From Roseateles sp. SL47 (lineage in GTDB: Bacteria; Pseudomonadota; Gammaproteobacteria; Burkholderiales; Burkholderiaceae_C): 64,000 nucleotides of DNA. Positions 26,658-35,997 of the stretch are shown piece after piece. Position 1 is the stretch's first letter. Each line of letters starts with the position of its first letter. The translations under genes and the position numbers were made by a program. The notes beneath the pieces are model-generated. The model ran no database searches. It saw only the letters and a program-made list of their open reading frames with translations, and had not been told where the DNA came from. The stretch is from the NCBI RefSeq assembly GCF_026625885.1, contig NZ_CP113068.1, forward strand, positions 2,914,001 through 2,978,000, written 5' to 3'.

Positions 26658-26724
26658 GGGGAAACTCCACCGGTACGGGCCGGTTCTGAAGCGAAGTGGG
26701 ATCTCTGTCGCGCGGCAGCAGGGC

Positions 26725-27744
26725 TCAATCAATGCTGACGTGCGCCTCCTTGACGACCGTGCCCCAACGCGTCAGGTCGGCCTGGATCAGGCGGGAAAAC
26801 TCGGCCGGTGTGCTGGTCACGATGCGGGCACCCTCATCGTTCATCTTCTTCACCAGGGCCGGCTGCTTCAGCGCCTTGTTGAACTCGGCATTCAGCCGAG
26901 CGATGACGTCCGGTGGTGTGCCGGCGGGGGCGAGGAAACCAAACCAGGTGGTGCTGGCTGCAGCCTTGTAGCCCGCCTCGCCGAGCGTCGGCACATTGGC
27001 GATCTCGGGCAGGCGCTTGTCGGAGGTGACGGCCAACGCCCGCAGCTTGCCTTGGCGGATGTGGCCGAGCAGCGTCGGCAGGCTGCTCAGGTAAAGATCC
27101 ACATTGCCGCTCACGACATCGGTGAGCGCCATGCCGACGCCCTTGTACGGCACATGGGTGAACTTCACCCCGGCCGTGCGCTGCAGCAGCTCCGAGGCCA
27201 GGTGCGACACCGTGCCGTTGCCGCTGGAGGCAAAGTTGATCGCGTCCGGCTTGGCCTTGGCCTGCTGGACCACGTCACTCATGGACCTGAACGGCGAGTT
27301 GGCGCTGGTGACGTAGACCAGGGGCGCGTCCGCGACCAGCGTGATCGGCGCCAGATCCTTCAACGGGTTGTAGGGCAGACGCGCATAGAGGGAAGGATTG
27401 ATGCTGAGGTTGCTGGTCTGCCCCAGCACCAGCGTGTAGCCGTCCGGTGGAGCCTTGGCCACTTCGGCCACACCCAGATTGCCGCCCGCGCCCGGCTTGT
27501 TCTCGATCACAAACACCCACTTGGTGTTGTTGGCCACCGCCTGCGTGGTCTCGCGGGCGATGAGGTCGGTGCCACCGCCCGGCGGGAAGGGCACGATGAC
27601 CCGGATCGGCTTGCTGCCGTAGGTCTGGGCCAGGGCAACCGTGCTCAGGCTCCAGGCCAGTCCGAGGCCCAGGGCCATCAGCGCGGTTCGGGCCAGCGTG
27701 GGTGCAGCGCCTGATCGTCGGGGAAGGCGTTCTTGAATGCTCAC
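26725..27744 (-). CDS. Tripartite tricarboxylate transporter substrate-binding protein (Bug/TctC family)
   Basis: A 339-residue periplasmic receptor. It has a twin-Arg-containing basic N-terminus, a hydrophobic signal segment ending VALAQTYG, then the family hallmark KPIRVIVPFPPGGGTD and later IENKPGAGGNLG. Bug proteins bind carboxylates; Burkholderiales encode many, and no TctA/TctB membrane partners are here. The start is taken as GTG 27744 because GGAG lies 6 nt upstream. A longer open frame begins at 27795. It is the first gene of the operon divergent from LysR. Confidence 0.88.
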   Translation of the reverse strand: MSIQERLPRRSGAAPTLARTALMALGLGLAWSLSTVALAQTYGSKPIRVIVPFPPGGGTDLIARETTQAVANNTKWVFVIENKPGAGGNLGVAEVAKAPPDGYTLVLGQTSNLSINPSLYARLPYNPLKDLAPITLVADAPLVYVTSANSPFRSMSDVVQQAKAKPDAINFASSGNGTVSHLASELLQRTAGVKFTHVPYKGVGMALTDVVSGNVDLYLSSLPTLLGHIRQGKLRALAVTSDKRLPEIANVPTLGEAGYKAAASTTWFGFLAPAGTPPDVIARLNAEFNKALKQPALVKKMNDEGARIVTSTPAEFSRLIQADLTRWGTVVKEAHVSID

Positions 27745-27810
27745 AGGTGTCTCCAATGGGGCCCCTTCTGGTGGGGTCTTGAGGGCCAGTATCAAAGCAA
27801 TAAAAGATCC

Positions 27811-27835
27811 AATCCAATCGATTATTCTTTGGATT
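27811..27835. promoter_or_regulatory. Interrupted dyad AATCCAA-n11-TTGGATT, probable LysR-type operator
   Basis: Perfect 7-bp arms (27811-27817 and 27829-27835) in the 118-bp gap between the divergent Bug-receptor and LysR genes. The T-N11-A-like architecture and the position are typical of LysR regulator recognition sites. Confidence 0.6.
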
Positions 27836-27862
27836 CAATCAATAAAGCTTTTGGAATCCGTC

Positions 27863-28741
27863 ATGGACCTGCGAGACCTGCGCTACTTCGAAACCATTGC
27901 CGAGCTGCAGCATGTGGGGCAGGCCGCCGAACGTCTGCACCGCACGCAACCGGCCCTGACCGGGGCCATCCGCCGTCTGGAAAAGGAAACGGGCGCACCG
28001 CTGTTCGAGCGGGCGGGCCGCGGCATCCGCCTCACGCCGGCTGGCCGGGTGATGCTGCGCTGGGCACAGCGTCTGCGCTTTGATGTCGAGGACGCGCAAC
28101 GGGAGGTGGGGGATATCGGCCGTGGCCTGTCCGGCGTGGTGCGGTTGGGCATCGTGCCGACTGCCGCCCAGTTTCAGCTGCCGCAGGCCGTCCGCAAGCT
28201 GCTGGTGGAAGCGCCGGACGTGCGTCTGAAGACGACGGTGGCCTTGGTGGATGCCCTGATGCCGATGCTGCGCGGCGGCGAGCTCGACCTGGTGGTGGGG
28301 ACCGAAGGACGGCCCGAGGCGGGCTTCGTGTCCAAGCGCCTGATCGAGGATCAGGTCGTGGTGGCGGCCAGCGCCAGGCATGAGATCTTCAAGCTCACGC
28401 CCACGCTGAAGGAACTCGCGCGTTACCGCTGGGTGCTGCAACCCCCCGGTGCGCCGACGCGGGACTGGTTGGACCACACCTTTGAAAGGCGCGGTTTGCC
28501 GCCGCCCGACGTGCAGATTGAAAGCAGCACGCTGCACATGCTGCCGGCGCTGATTGCGGAGACGGGGCTGCTGAGTTTTGTCTCGCGGCGCCACCTGGAT
28601 TTTTCAGCGGGCCGTTATCCGCTGCGCGAGGTGACGTTGAAGGAGGCGACGATGAAGCGCCGCCTCGTCATCACGCACCGCACCAATGCCTACCTGCCGC
28701 CAGCGGCATTGCGGCTCATGGCGTTGCTGGGTTCGGAGTGA
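27863..28741 (+). CDS. LysR family transcriptional regulator
   Basis: A 292-residue regulator with an N-terminal winged helix-turn-helix (MDLRDLRYFETIAELQHVGQ, then QPALTGAIRRLEKETGAPLFER) and a C-terminal periplasmic-binding-protein-like effector domain. Divergent placement from the Bug receptor/RraA-like/dehydrogenase operon, with a dyad in the shared control region, makes that operon its likely target, with the imported acid or its catabolite as inducer. The ATG at 27863 starts exactly at the canonical N-terminus; the frame open upstream runs through the operator and is not used. Confidence 0.92.
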   Translation: MDLRDLRYFETIAELQHVGQAAERLHRTQPALTGAIRRLEKETGAPLFERAGRGIRLTPAGRVMLRWAQRLRFDVEDAQREVGDIGRGLSGVVRLGIVPTAAQFQLPQAVRKLLVEAPDVRLKTTVALVDALMPMLRGGELDLVVGTEGRPEAGFVSKRLIEDQVVVAASARHEIFKLTPTLKELARYRWVLQPPGAPTRDWLDHTFERRGLPPPDVQIESSTLHMLPALIAETGLLSFVSRRHLDFSAGRYPLREVTLKEATMKRRLVITHRTNAYLPPAALRLMALLGSE

Positions 28742-28965
28742 CCCGGCGGGGGGGGGCGTCCGAGGGTGGGCGCGGGCTGCGTGTGATCCGCAGCACGGAG
28801 ATGCCGCCGGTCAGCCTCAAGGCCACGATGGGCCGCAGGCTGTTTGGATATGGCGCTGGTCGCCCGTCGCGACAGCCAGGCGCCAGAGAATTTCGCCCTT
28901 CAGAGCCGCCGCCGCCACGCACACGCTAGCATCGCTCCAACGGAAGGGTTTTCCCAGAGGGATCG

Positions 28966-31674
28966 ATGAAAAGACAGTTCGGACTCACGATGGTCTCGGT
29001 GGTGATGCTGGGAGGCTGTGCCGCCCCCGGTACCGCCACGAACAATTCAGCCAGCGCACCCGCGAAGGCGGCTTCTGCGGCCCAGGCGGCGGCGCAGCCG
29101 GCCTCCGGCGCACGGCCGGTGGTGCCCTTGGCGCGTGTGCCGCTGGGGGCCACCCCGGTGGCCTCGGCCGCCAGCGCCCCCTCCCTCCCGGACCCGAACG
29201 AACCGAAGCCCTACGACAAGGTCATCACTGGCGACGCCAAAACGCAGGACGGCCTGTTCAAGATCCACACCATCAAGTCGCGGCTGTATTTCGAGATCCC
29301 GAAGACCCTGCTGGACCAGCCGCTGCTGATGGTGGCCACCGCCACCCAGGTGCCCGCCGGCGTGGAGCACGTGGGGCGGGCGCTGAATGAAGATGTGGTG
29401 CGCTTTGTCCAGAAGAACAACCGGCTCTATCTGCAGCAGATCTCCCACGCGTTTGTGGCGGACCCGTCCAAGCCGAATGCGGAGGCGGTTCAGCGGTCCC
29501 AGCGGGACCCCATCCTTGCCAGCTTCCCCATCGAAGCCCTCAGCAAGGACGGCGCGCCGGTGATTGAAGTCAGCCGCCTGTTCCTGAGCGAGGTGGGCGA
29601 CTTCAGCGCCCGTGCCATGCTGCGCGGCAGCGGGCCGGACCCCAGCCGCAGTTATGTGGAGCAGACCAAGGCCTTCCCGGGCAGCGTGCGGGTGGATGCG
29701 GTGCAAACCTATCAGATCGGCGCCCAGCCCACCCTCATCACCGGCATGCCGGTGATGCCGCCGGCCACGCCATCGCGGGCGGGCAGCGTCAATGTGGCCT
29801 ACAACATCGTCCAGTTGCCGCAGACACCGATGCGCCCGCGATTCATGGACGACCGGGTCGGCTTCTTCAGTGTGTCCGTCGTGGATTTCGGGGGGAGTGG
29901 TCAGGACCTGAAGCGCGACCGGATGATCACCCGCTGGCGGCTGGAGAAGAAGGAACCGGACGCCCCCCTGAGCGAACCGGTCAAACCCATCGTCTGGTAC
30001 ATCGACAGCGCCACGCCCGAGGCCCTGGTGCCCTATGTGAAAAAAGGCGTCGAAGCCTGGAACAAGGCCTTTGAAGCGGCGGGTTTCAAGAATGCGGTGC
30101 AGGCCCGGCCGTTCCCGACGAAGGAGCAAGACCCGGAGTTCGATCCCGAGGATGTGCGCTACAGCATCATCCGCTGGGTGCCGTCGCCGGTGCCCAATGC
30201 CTACGGCCCGCACCTGAGCGACCCGCGCAGCGGTGAGATCCTCAATGCCAACGTCGTGATGTTCCACAACATCCTGCAACTGCTGCGCGACTGGTATGTC
30301 ACCCAGGCGGGCGCGGCGGACCCACGTGCGCGGCAACTGCCGCTGCCCGACGACCTGTTGGGCGAACTGGCCACCTTCGTGGTGGCCCATGAAGTCGGCC
30401 ATGCGCTGGGCTTTCCGCACAACATGAAGGCCAGCTCGCTGTATCCGGTGGAAAAACTGCGGGATCCGGAATGGCTGCGCACCATGGGCCATGTGCCGTC
30501 GCTGATGGACTACAGCCGCTTCAACTATCTGGTCCAGCCAGAGGACAAGGTGGATCCGGCCCTGCTGATTCCGGGCATCGGCCCCTACGACGTGTTTGCC
30601 ACCCGCTGGGGCTACACGCCGATCCCATCGGCCAAGACGCCGGAGGAGGAACTGCCCACGCTGAATGCCTGGGCGCGGGAACAGGACCACAAGCCCTGGC
30701 TGCGCTTCTCTTCGCCCAAGGCCGATGGGGGTGATTCGGGCGAGAACGTGGAAGCGGTGGGCGATGCCGACCCGGTCACGGCCACCAGCCTGGGCATCCG
30801 CAATCTCAAGCGGATCGTCCGGCAGTTGCCGACGACGGCCCCCCGTGATGGCCAGGATGACCGCACCCTGGAGCAGCTCTATCGCGCCACCGCCGGGCAG
30901 TGGGCGCGTGAGCTGAGCCATGTGATCGGTGTGGTGGGAAGTTATCGCATCCAGAACAAGCACAACGATCAGCCGGGCCCGATCTCCGAGGCCACGCCAC
31001 GCGCCCAGCAGGCGCGCGCGGTGAAGTTGCTCAACGAGCAGCTGTTTGCCACGCCGCAATGGCTGCTGGAGCCCACGGTCACCGAACGCCTGCGCGCCTG
31101 GGAACCCAATCTGATGGTGCAGGTCTACCAGCGCTCACTGTTGCGTTATTTGCTGGATCTTGGTCGAACCCGTCGCCTGCAGGACCAGTCCGCCTTGTTG
31201 GGCGACAAGGCCTATGGCGTCGACCAGTTGCTGCTGGATCTGCGTCAGGGCATCTTCACCGAGCTGCCCACCGGCGCACGGGTCACCCCGCTGCGGCGCA
31301 ATCTGCAACGCGGGTATCTGGAGCTGCTGGCCGAGCGCATCAATGCCCCGGGTGTGGCGGTGGATGACAGCAAGCCGCTGATGCGCGAGGAGATGAAAAC
31401 CCTCCGTCAGCAGATGCTGGCCGCTGCGGCCAAGGCACCGGATGCGATGCAGCGGGCCCACTGGGCCGGTCTGGCGGACTACAGCACGCGCGTGCTGGAC
31501 CCGCGCACATCGGGCTCCGGCCTGATGCCGATGATGGGCTTCTCCTGGAATGCGCCCCAGGCGCAGGACCTCTGCTGGGATGACGAGCAGGCCTTGTTTG
31601 ATCGCCTGCTGCAGCAGGAATTCGGCAAGGCTCAGCTTCAGCCCAGCGTGCCGACCACCGCGATCTCCTTCTGA
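28966..31674 (+). CDS. Zinc-dependent metalloprotease lipoprotein (DUF5117/DUF4953 family)
   Basis: A 902-residue exported protease. The lipoprotein signal ends at LGGC (Cys about residue 18), followed by ~50 residues of Ala/Pro-rich low complexity that tether it to the membrane. The extended zinc motif HEVGHALGFPHN starts at H475, with E476 as base and H479 and H485 as further ligands, and a Met-turn-like SLMDYSRFNY follows. Substrate unknown; this family is widespread in Gram-negative bacteria. The start is supported by GAGGGA just upstream. Its 3' end overlaps the 3' end of flhA on the opposite strand by 37 bp. Confidence 0.9.
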   Translation: MKRQFGLTMVSVVMLGGCAAPGTATNNSASAPAKAASAAQAAAQPASGARPVVPLARVPLGATPVASAASAPSLPDPNEPKPYDKVITGDAKTQDGLFKIHTIKSRLYFEIPKTLLDQPLLMVATATQVPAGVEHVGRALNEDVVRFVQKNNRLYLQQISHAFVADPSKPNAEAVQRSQRDPILASFPIEALSKDGAPVIEVSRLFLSEVGDFSARAMLRGSGPDPSRSYVEQTKAFPGSVRVDAVQTYQIGAQPTLITGMPVMPPATPSRAGSVNVAYNIVQLPQTPMRPRFMDDRVGFFSVSVVDFGGSGQDLKRDRMITRWRLEKKEPDAPLSEPVKPIVWYIDSATPEALVPYVKKGVEAWNKAFEAAGFKNAVQARPFPTKEQDPEFDPEDVRYSIIRWVPSPVPNAYGPHLSDPRSGEILNANVVMFHNILQLLRDWYVTQAGAADPRARQLPLPDDLLGELATFVVAHEVGHALGFPHNMKASSLYPVEKLRDPEWLRTMGHVPSLMDYSRFNYLVQPEDKVDPALLIPGIGPYDVFATRWGYTPIPSAKTPEEELPTLNAWAREQDHKPWLRFSSPKADGGDSGENVEAVGDADPVTATSLGIRNLKRIVRQLPTTAPRDGQDDRTLEQLYRATAGQWARELSHVIGVVGSYRIQNKHNDQPGPISEATPRAQQARAVKLLNEQLFATPQWLLEPTVTERLRAWEPNLMVQVYQRSLLRYLLDLGRTRRLQDQSALLGDKAYGVDQLLLDLRQGIFTELPTGARVTPLRRNLQRGYLELLAERINAPGVAVDDSKPLMREEMKTLRQQMLAAAAKAPDAMQRAHWAGLADYSTRVLDPRTSGSGLMPMMGFSWNAPQAQDLCWDDEQALFDRLLQQEFGKAQLQPSVPTTAISF

Positions 31675-33734
31675 TCCGGCACCTCGTTGTAAGACAGTAC
31701 GGCCAGCCCGGGGGCAAACAAGCGCGCATACCGCGCCAGCAGGGGCCGCACCTGCGGCATCACCAGCAGGGCGGGCGCGCTGCCTTGGGCCTTCATCTGG
31801 TCCCGGGCGCCGGGCATGTGCTGCTGCAGCTGTGACAGCAATTGCGGGTCCACCGGGAAGCTGTCCAGCTGCACCTTGGCGCCGCCCGCGCGGGCCTGGT
31901 TGAGCGCATTCAGCAGATGGTTCTCCAGCTCGCTGCCCAGGTTGAACACCTTGAGCGAGCCCAGGGCCTGCTGAGGCCCCTGCAAATGGGCCACGATCTG
32001 ACGCTTGAGCGCGCAGCGGATTTCTGCGGCGAGCAGGATCGGGTCCTTGGTCGCTTCAGCGTTTTCCACCAGCGTGGAGGCGATGGTCTGGATGTCTTTC
32101 ACCGACACCCCCTCGGTCAGCAGCAACCGGATCACCTTCAGCAACTGGGCATGGGTGTAGGCCTTGTCCAGCGCCGCCCCCAGCTTGGGCGCGATGGCGT
32201 TGAGCCGCTCCACCAGGGCCGCCATGTCATCAAAACGGAGCAGCTCTGGCAACTGCTCGCGAACCACCTTGGACACATGCGTGGCCACCACGCTGGGCAC
32301 ATCCACCACCTGGTAGCCCAAGCCCAGGGCATGGGCCTTGTCCTCCGGCGTGATCCAGGTCACCGGCATGCCGTAGGCGGGGTCAAAGCCGGGGATGCCG
32401 TCCACATCGCCATAGATCTGGCCGGAGGCAATCGCCATCAGCCGGTCCGGATACAGCTCCGCCTGGGCCACCACCGCACCGCTCAGCGAGATGGCGTATT
32501 GATTGGGCTTGAGCGACAGGTCGTCGCGCACCTGCAGCGTGGGCAGCAGCACGCCCAGCGTCTCGCTCAGGCTTTGCCGCATGCCCCGCACCCGGGTCTG
32601 CAGCGGCGCGCCCTGGGCCGGGTCAATCAGGCTGACCAGCTTGAAGCCCAGGCTCACCGACACGGCCTCCACCACGGGGAGCGCACGCCAGTCCATGTCT
32701 GGCGGCGCTGCGGTCACCAGGGCCGCGGCCACCGGAGCGGCGGGCTGCACCTTGTCGCGCGGCGCCCGGCTCATGCGCCAGGCGGCATACCCCAGTGCAA
32801 TCGCAAAGGCGCTGAAGGCCATCCACGGCATGCCGGGAATCAGCGCCAGCACCATCATCACGCCGGCCGCGCTGTAGAGCACCTGCGGCGACGCCAGCAT
32901 TTGCTCGCTGACCTGGGTTTCCAACTGGCCCGAGTCGCTCACCCGCGTGACGATGATCGCGGCGGCGGCCGACAGCAGCAGCGCTGGGATCTGCGCCACC
33001 AGCCCGTCACCAATGGTCAGCAGCCCATACTGGCGAATGGCTTCGCCCAGGCTCAGCCCATGCATGATGGCGCCAATGGCCACGCCACCAATCAGGTTGA
33101 TCAGCAGGATCAGGATGGACGCGATGGCATCGCCGCGCACGAACTTGCTGGCACCGTCCATGGCGCCGTAGAAGTCCGCCTCGGTCCCCACTTCCTTGCG
33201 CCGCTTCTGGGCCTGCTCCTGATTGATCAGGCCCGCATTCAAATCGGCATCGATGGCCATCTGCTTGCCGGGCAGGGCATCCAGGGTGAAGCGGGCCGAC
33301 ACCTCGGAAATGCGCTCCGCGCCCTTGGTGACCACGATGAAGTTCACCACCATCAGGATGACGAACACCACCAGGCCGACGATGAAGTTGCCGCCGATCA
33401 CCACATTGCCGAAGGACTCGATCACCTTGCCGGCGGCATGGGTCCCTTCATGGCCGTGCAGCAGCACCACCCGGGTGGAGGCCACGTTGAGCGACAGCCG
33501 CATCAGCGTGGTGGCCAGGATCACGCTGGGGAAGATGGAGAAGTCCAGCGGGCGCTTGCTGTTCACGCTCACCAAAATCACCACCAGCGCCAGCACAATG
33601 TTGAAGGTGAACAGGACGTCCAGCAACACCGGCGGCATCGGCAGGATGACCATGGCCAGGATGGCCAGCAGGAACAGCGGCGCCGCGACCCGCAGGTCGC
33701 GCAGCCGCTGGCTGAAGGTGGGGGAGGGAGTCAT
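31638..33734 (-). CDS. flhA: Flagellar export gate protein FlhA (lateral type)
   Basis: A 698-residue inner-membrane component of the flagellar type III export gate. About eight membrane helices fill the N-terminal ~300 residues. The FHIPEP-family signature is seen as EVSARFTLDALPGKQMAID, and the large cytoplasmic domain for substrate and chaperone docking follows. It is the promoter-distal gene of a leftward operon fliM-fliN-fliP-fliQ-fliR-flhB-flhA, the order of lateral (Laf/Flag-2) systems. It overlaps flhB by 4 nt, and its tail runs 37 bp into the convergent metalloprotease gene. Confidence 0.97.
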   Translation of the reverse strand: MTPSPTFSQRLRDLRVAAPLFLLAILAMVILPMPPVLLDVLFTFNIVLALVVILVSVNSKRPLDFSIFPSVILATTLMRLSLNVASTRVVLLHGHEGTHAAGKVIESFGNVVIGGNFIVGLVVFVILMVVNFIVVTKGAERISEVSARFTLDALPGKQMAIDADLNAGLINQEQAQKRRKEVGTEADFYGAMDGASKFVRGDAIASILILLINLIGGVAIGAIMHGLSLGEAIRQYGLLTIGDGLVAQIPALLLSAAAAIIVTRVSDSGQLETQVSEQMLASPQVLYSAAGVMMVLALIPGMPWMAFSAFAIALGYAAWRMSRAPRDKVQPAAPVAAALVTAAPPDMDWRALPVVEAVSVSLGFKLVSLIDPAQGAPLQTRVRGMRQSLSETLGVLLPTLQVRDDLSLKPNQYAISLSGAVVAQAELYPDRLMAIASGQIYGDVDGIPGFDPAYGMPVTWITPEDKAHALGLGYQVVDVPSVVATHVSKVVREQLPELLRFDDMAALVERLNAIAPKLGAALDKAYTHAQLLKVIRLLLTEGVSVKDIQTIASTLVENAEATKDPILLAAEIRCALKRQIVAHLQGPQQALGSLKVFNLGSELENHLLNALNQARAGGAKVQLDSFPVDPQLLSQLQQHMPGARDQMKAQGSAPALLVMPQVRPLLARYARLFAPGLAVLSYNEVPDQKEIAVVGTLG

Positions 33735-34915
33735 CGGCGGTCCTCGGATGGGCGCGGATCTGAAGAAGGAGAGGGCGGCGGGTCCGCCAGATGCGCGGGC
33801 ACCGGCAGGTCGTTCGCCAACTGAGGTTCGGTCTTGCGCTGCCCGGCGCGGAAGGCCTTGAGCTGCATCACATAGCTGAGCACCTGGGCCACCGCCTGAT
33901 AAAGCGCGGCGGGAATCTGCTGCTGGACCTGGGAGGTGTTGTAGAGCGCGCGGGCCAGCGGCGGCAGTTCCAGCTGCTGGACCTGGAACTCTCGCGCCAA
34001 CTGGCGGATGTAGAGCGCCATCTCGTCCACCCCCTTGGCCACCACATACGGGGCTTCAGCCCGGCTGCTGTCGTAGCGCAATGCCACGGCATAGTGCTGC
34101 GGATTGACGATCACCACATCGGCTTCCGGCACCGCCTTGCGGATGCTGCGGCGTGCCAGTTGCTGCTGCAGTTGCCGGATGCGCTGGCGCACTTCCGGCC
34201 GGCCTTCGTTCTGCTTGTATTCGTCCTTGACTTCCTGCTTGCTCATCCGCTGGCCGCGCAGAAAGAAGAGCCGCTGCAGCGGCACATCGACCGCCGCATA
34301 CAGCACCAGCACCATGGCCAGCGTGATCAGCGCATCCATGACGAGGCTCGCGGACTGCAGCAGCGCTTCCTGCAGCGGCAGGCCCTGCAGACGCACATAG
34401 TCCGGTGCCATGCGGCTCACCACCCACAGCAACACGCCCAGCACCCCGAGGGTCTTGAGCAGCGTCGCGCCGAAGTCGCTGTAATGCTTGGGGCTGAACA
34501 GCCGCCCGAGGTTGGACAGGGGACTCAGCCGCGACCATTGCGGCGCCCACAACTGCGTGGCGAAGGCCAGCCCGCCGCTCAGTTGTGCCGCGAGGATCAC
34601 CGCCACCGGCAGCGCCAGCAGCGGCAGCACCATCGAGCCCATCAGCCAGAGCGCTTCATGGGCCGTGTCGCCCCAGCGGGCGTCCAGACCGGCAAGGCCG
34701 GCATCCCCGTCCAGCGGTGCCAGCACCAGGCGGAACAACCGGCCGATATCTTCGAGGTAGTGCGGCGCGAGGGCCACCAGCAGCTTCAGCCCCAGCAGCA
34801 GGCCCACGGCCGCGCCCACATCCTTGCTGCGGGCCACCTGACCCTGCTCCCGGGCTTTGCGCAGCTTCTGCTCCGACGGCTTTTCGGTCTTGTCGCCGCT
34901 GCTGCTGTCAGCCAT
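33731..34915 (-). CDS. flhB: Flagellar export switch protein FlhB (lateral type)
   Basis: A 394-residue export-gate protein that switches substrate class after hook completion. It has an N-terminal basic KTEKPSEQKLRKAREQGQ motif, four membrane helices and a cytoplasmic domain. The self-cleavage motif, normally Asn-Pro-Thr-His, reads NPQH here (N271-H274; context VIVNPQHYAVAL). The scissile Asn-Pro is intact, but the Thr is replaced by Gln. Overlap with fliR is 8 nt and with flhA 4 nt. Confidence 0.96.
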   Translation of the reverse strand: MADSSSGDKTEKPSEQKLRKAREQGQVARSKDVGAAVGLLLGLKLLVALAPHYLEDIGRLFRLVLAPLDGDAGLAGLDARWGDTAHEALWLMGSMVLPLLALPVAVILAAQLSGGLAFATQLWAPQWSRLSPLSNLGRLFSPKHYSDFGATLLKTLGVLGVLLWVVSRMAPDYVRLQGLPLQEALLQSASLVMDALITLAMVLVLYAAVDVPLQRLFFLRGQRMSKQEVKDEYKQNEGRPEVRQRIRQLQQQLARRSIRKAVPEADVVIVNPQHYAVALRYDSSRAEAPYVVAKGVDEMALYIRQLAREFQVQQLELPPLARALYNTSQVQQQIPAALYQAVAQVLSYVMQLKAFRAGQRKTEPQLANDLPVPAHLADPPPSPSSDPRPSEDRR

Positions 34916-35699
34916 GGGCGCCTCCCGGGGCCCGCATGCCCTGTTCGATCAGTTGCAGCAGGTGCTGGGTCATGCGCAGATAGTGGGCGGGCACGGTCGA
35001 CAGCATCTGGGTGAGCATGAACAGGCCGAACAGCGTCACCAGCGAATAGCCCAGCGAGAACAGATTGAGGGCCGGTGCCACCCGGTTCAGAAAGCCCATG
35101 CCCACCTGCACCACCAGGGTGGCGGCCACCACCGGCAGCGCCAGCAGCAAGGCCGCAGAGAACACCCAGGCGAGGTTGTAGACCAGGTTCTGCAAGGTGA
35201 TCAGCGACAGGCCCGCGCCCACCGGCCAGGCGCGGAAGCTTTCGCCCAGCACGGCGGTGAAGAGCAGATGGCCGTCCATGCTGAAGAAGGCCAGCACGCA
35301 CAGCACGTTCAAGAGCGCGCCCACCACATCGGAGGAGCTGCCATTGATCGGATCATTCAGCACGGCCATGGCCAGACCCAATTGCGACGACAGCAGAAAG
35401 CCCAGCACGCCGATGACGGCCATCGCCAGGTGAAACGTGAGACCCAAGACCAGCCCCAGCAGCGCCTGTTCGGCGGCCACCACCACCCCCTGGAGCGAAA
35501 AGACGGGCACGGTGAGCGAGGTCGATTGGGACACCGGCATCAGCACCACGGCCAGCACCAGTGCCAGCAGCGCCCGCACGGCGACCGGCATGCCGGCATC
35601 GCCGATGGTGGGCGCGGCACTCAGCAGCGCCATGGCGCGGCAGAACGGCCACCACAGGGCGGAGAGCCACACGATCAGCTGCCCGAAGTCGATGTCCAC
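34908..35699 (-). CDS. fliR: Flagellar export protein FliR (lateral type)
   Basis: A 263-residue polytopic membrane protein with about six hydrophobic segments, of normal FliR length. It forms the FliPQR export channel with FliP and FliQ. The N-terminal segment (WWPFCRAMALLSAAPTIGD) and the P-rich C-terminal helices match the family. It lies between flhB (8-nt overlap) and fliQ (10-nt gap) in the export-gate operon. Confidence 0.93.
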   Translation of the reverse strand: MDIDFGQLIVWLSALWWPFCRAMALLSAAPTIGDAGMPVAVRALLALVLAVVLMPVSQSTSLTVPVFSLQGVVVAAEQALLGLVLGLTFHLAMAVIGVLGFLLSSQLGLAMAVLNDPINGSSSDVVGALLNVLCVLAFFSMDGHLLFTAVLGESFRAWPVGAGLSLITLQNLVYNLAWVFSAALLLALPVVAATLVVQVGMGFLNRVAPALNLFSLGYSLVTLFGLFMLTQMLSTVPAHYLRMTQHLLQLIEQGMRAPGGAHG

Positions 35700-35709
35700 G
35701 GCGCTTGCC

Positions 35710-35979
35710 TCAGGTCACCCACTGGGCGGCGCGCTCAAAGACGGACACGCAGAAGTCCATCAGCAGCCCCACCATCCACCGCCCGGCCACCCCCACTACC
35801 AGCAGCGTCACCAGCAGGCGCGGCAAAAAGGCCAGGGTCTGTTCATTGATCTGGGTGGCGGCCTGGAACAGGGCCACCATCAGCCCCACCAGCAGGCCGG
35901 GCACGATCAGCACCAGCACCAGGACCAGGGTGAGGTTGAGGCTTTCGCCAATGAGGTCGATCGCAATTTCGGGCGTCAT
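35710..35979 (-). CDS. fliQ: Flagellar export protein FliQ (lateral type)
   Basis: An 89-residue protein with two long hydrophobic helices separated by the conserved polar stretch FQAATQINEQTLAF, the hallmark of FliQ. Part of the FliPQR channel in the inner membrane. Length is exactly that of the family. It is located between fliP and fliR, 18 nt after the fliP stop. Confidence 0.95.
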   Translation of the reverse strand: MTPEIAIDLIGESLNLTLVLVLVLIVPGLLVGLMVALFQAATQINEQTLAFLPRLLVTLLVVGVAGRWMVGLLMDFCVSVFERAAQWVT

Positions 35980-35997
35980 GGTGTACTCCGCCCGGGC

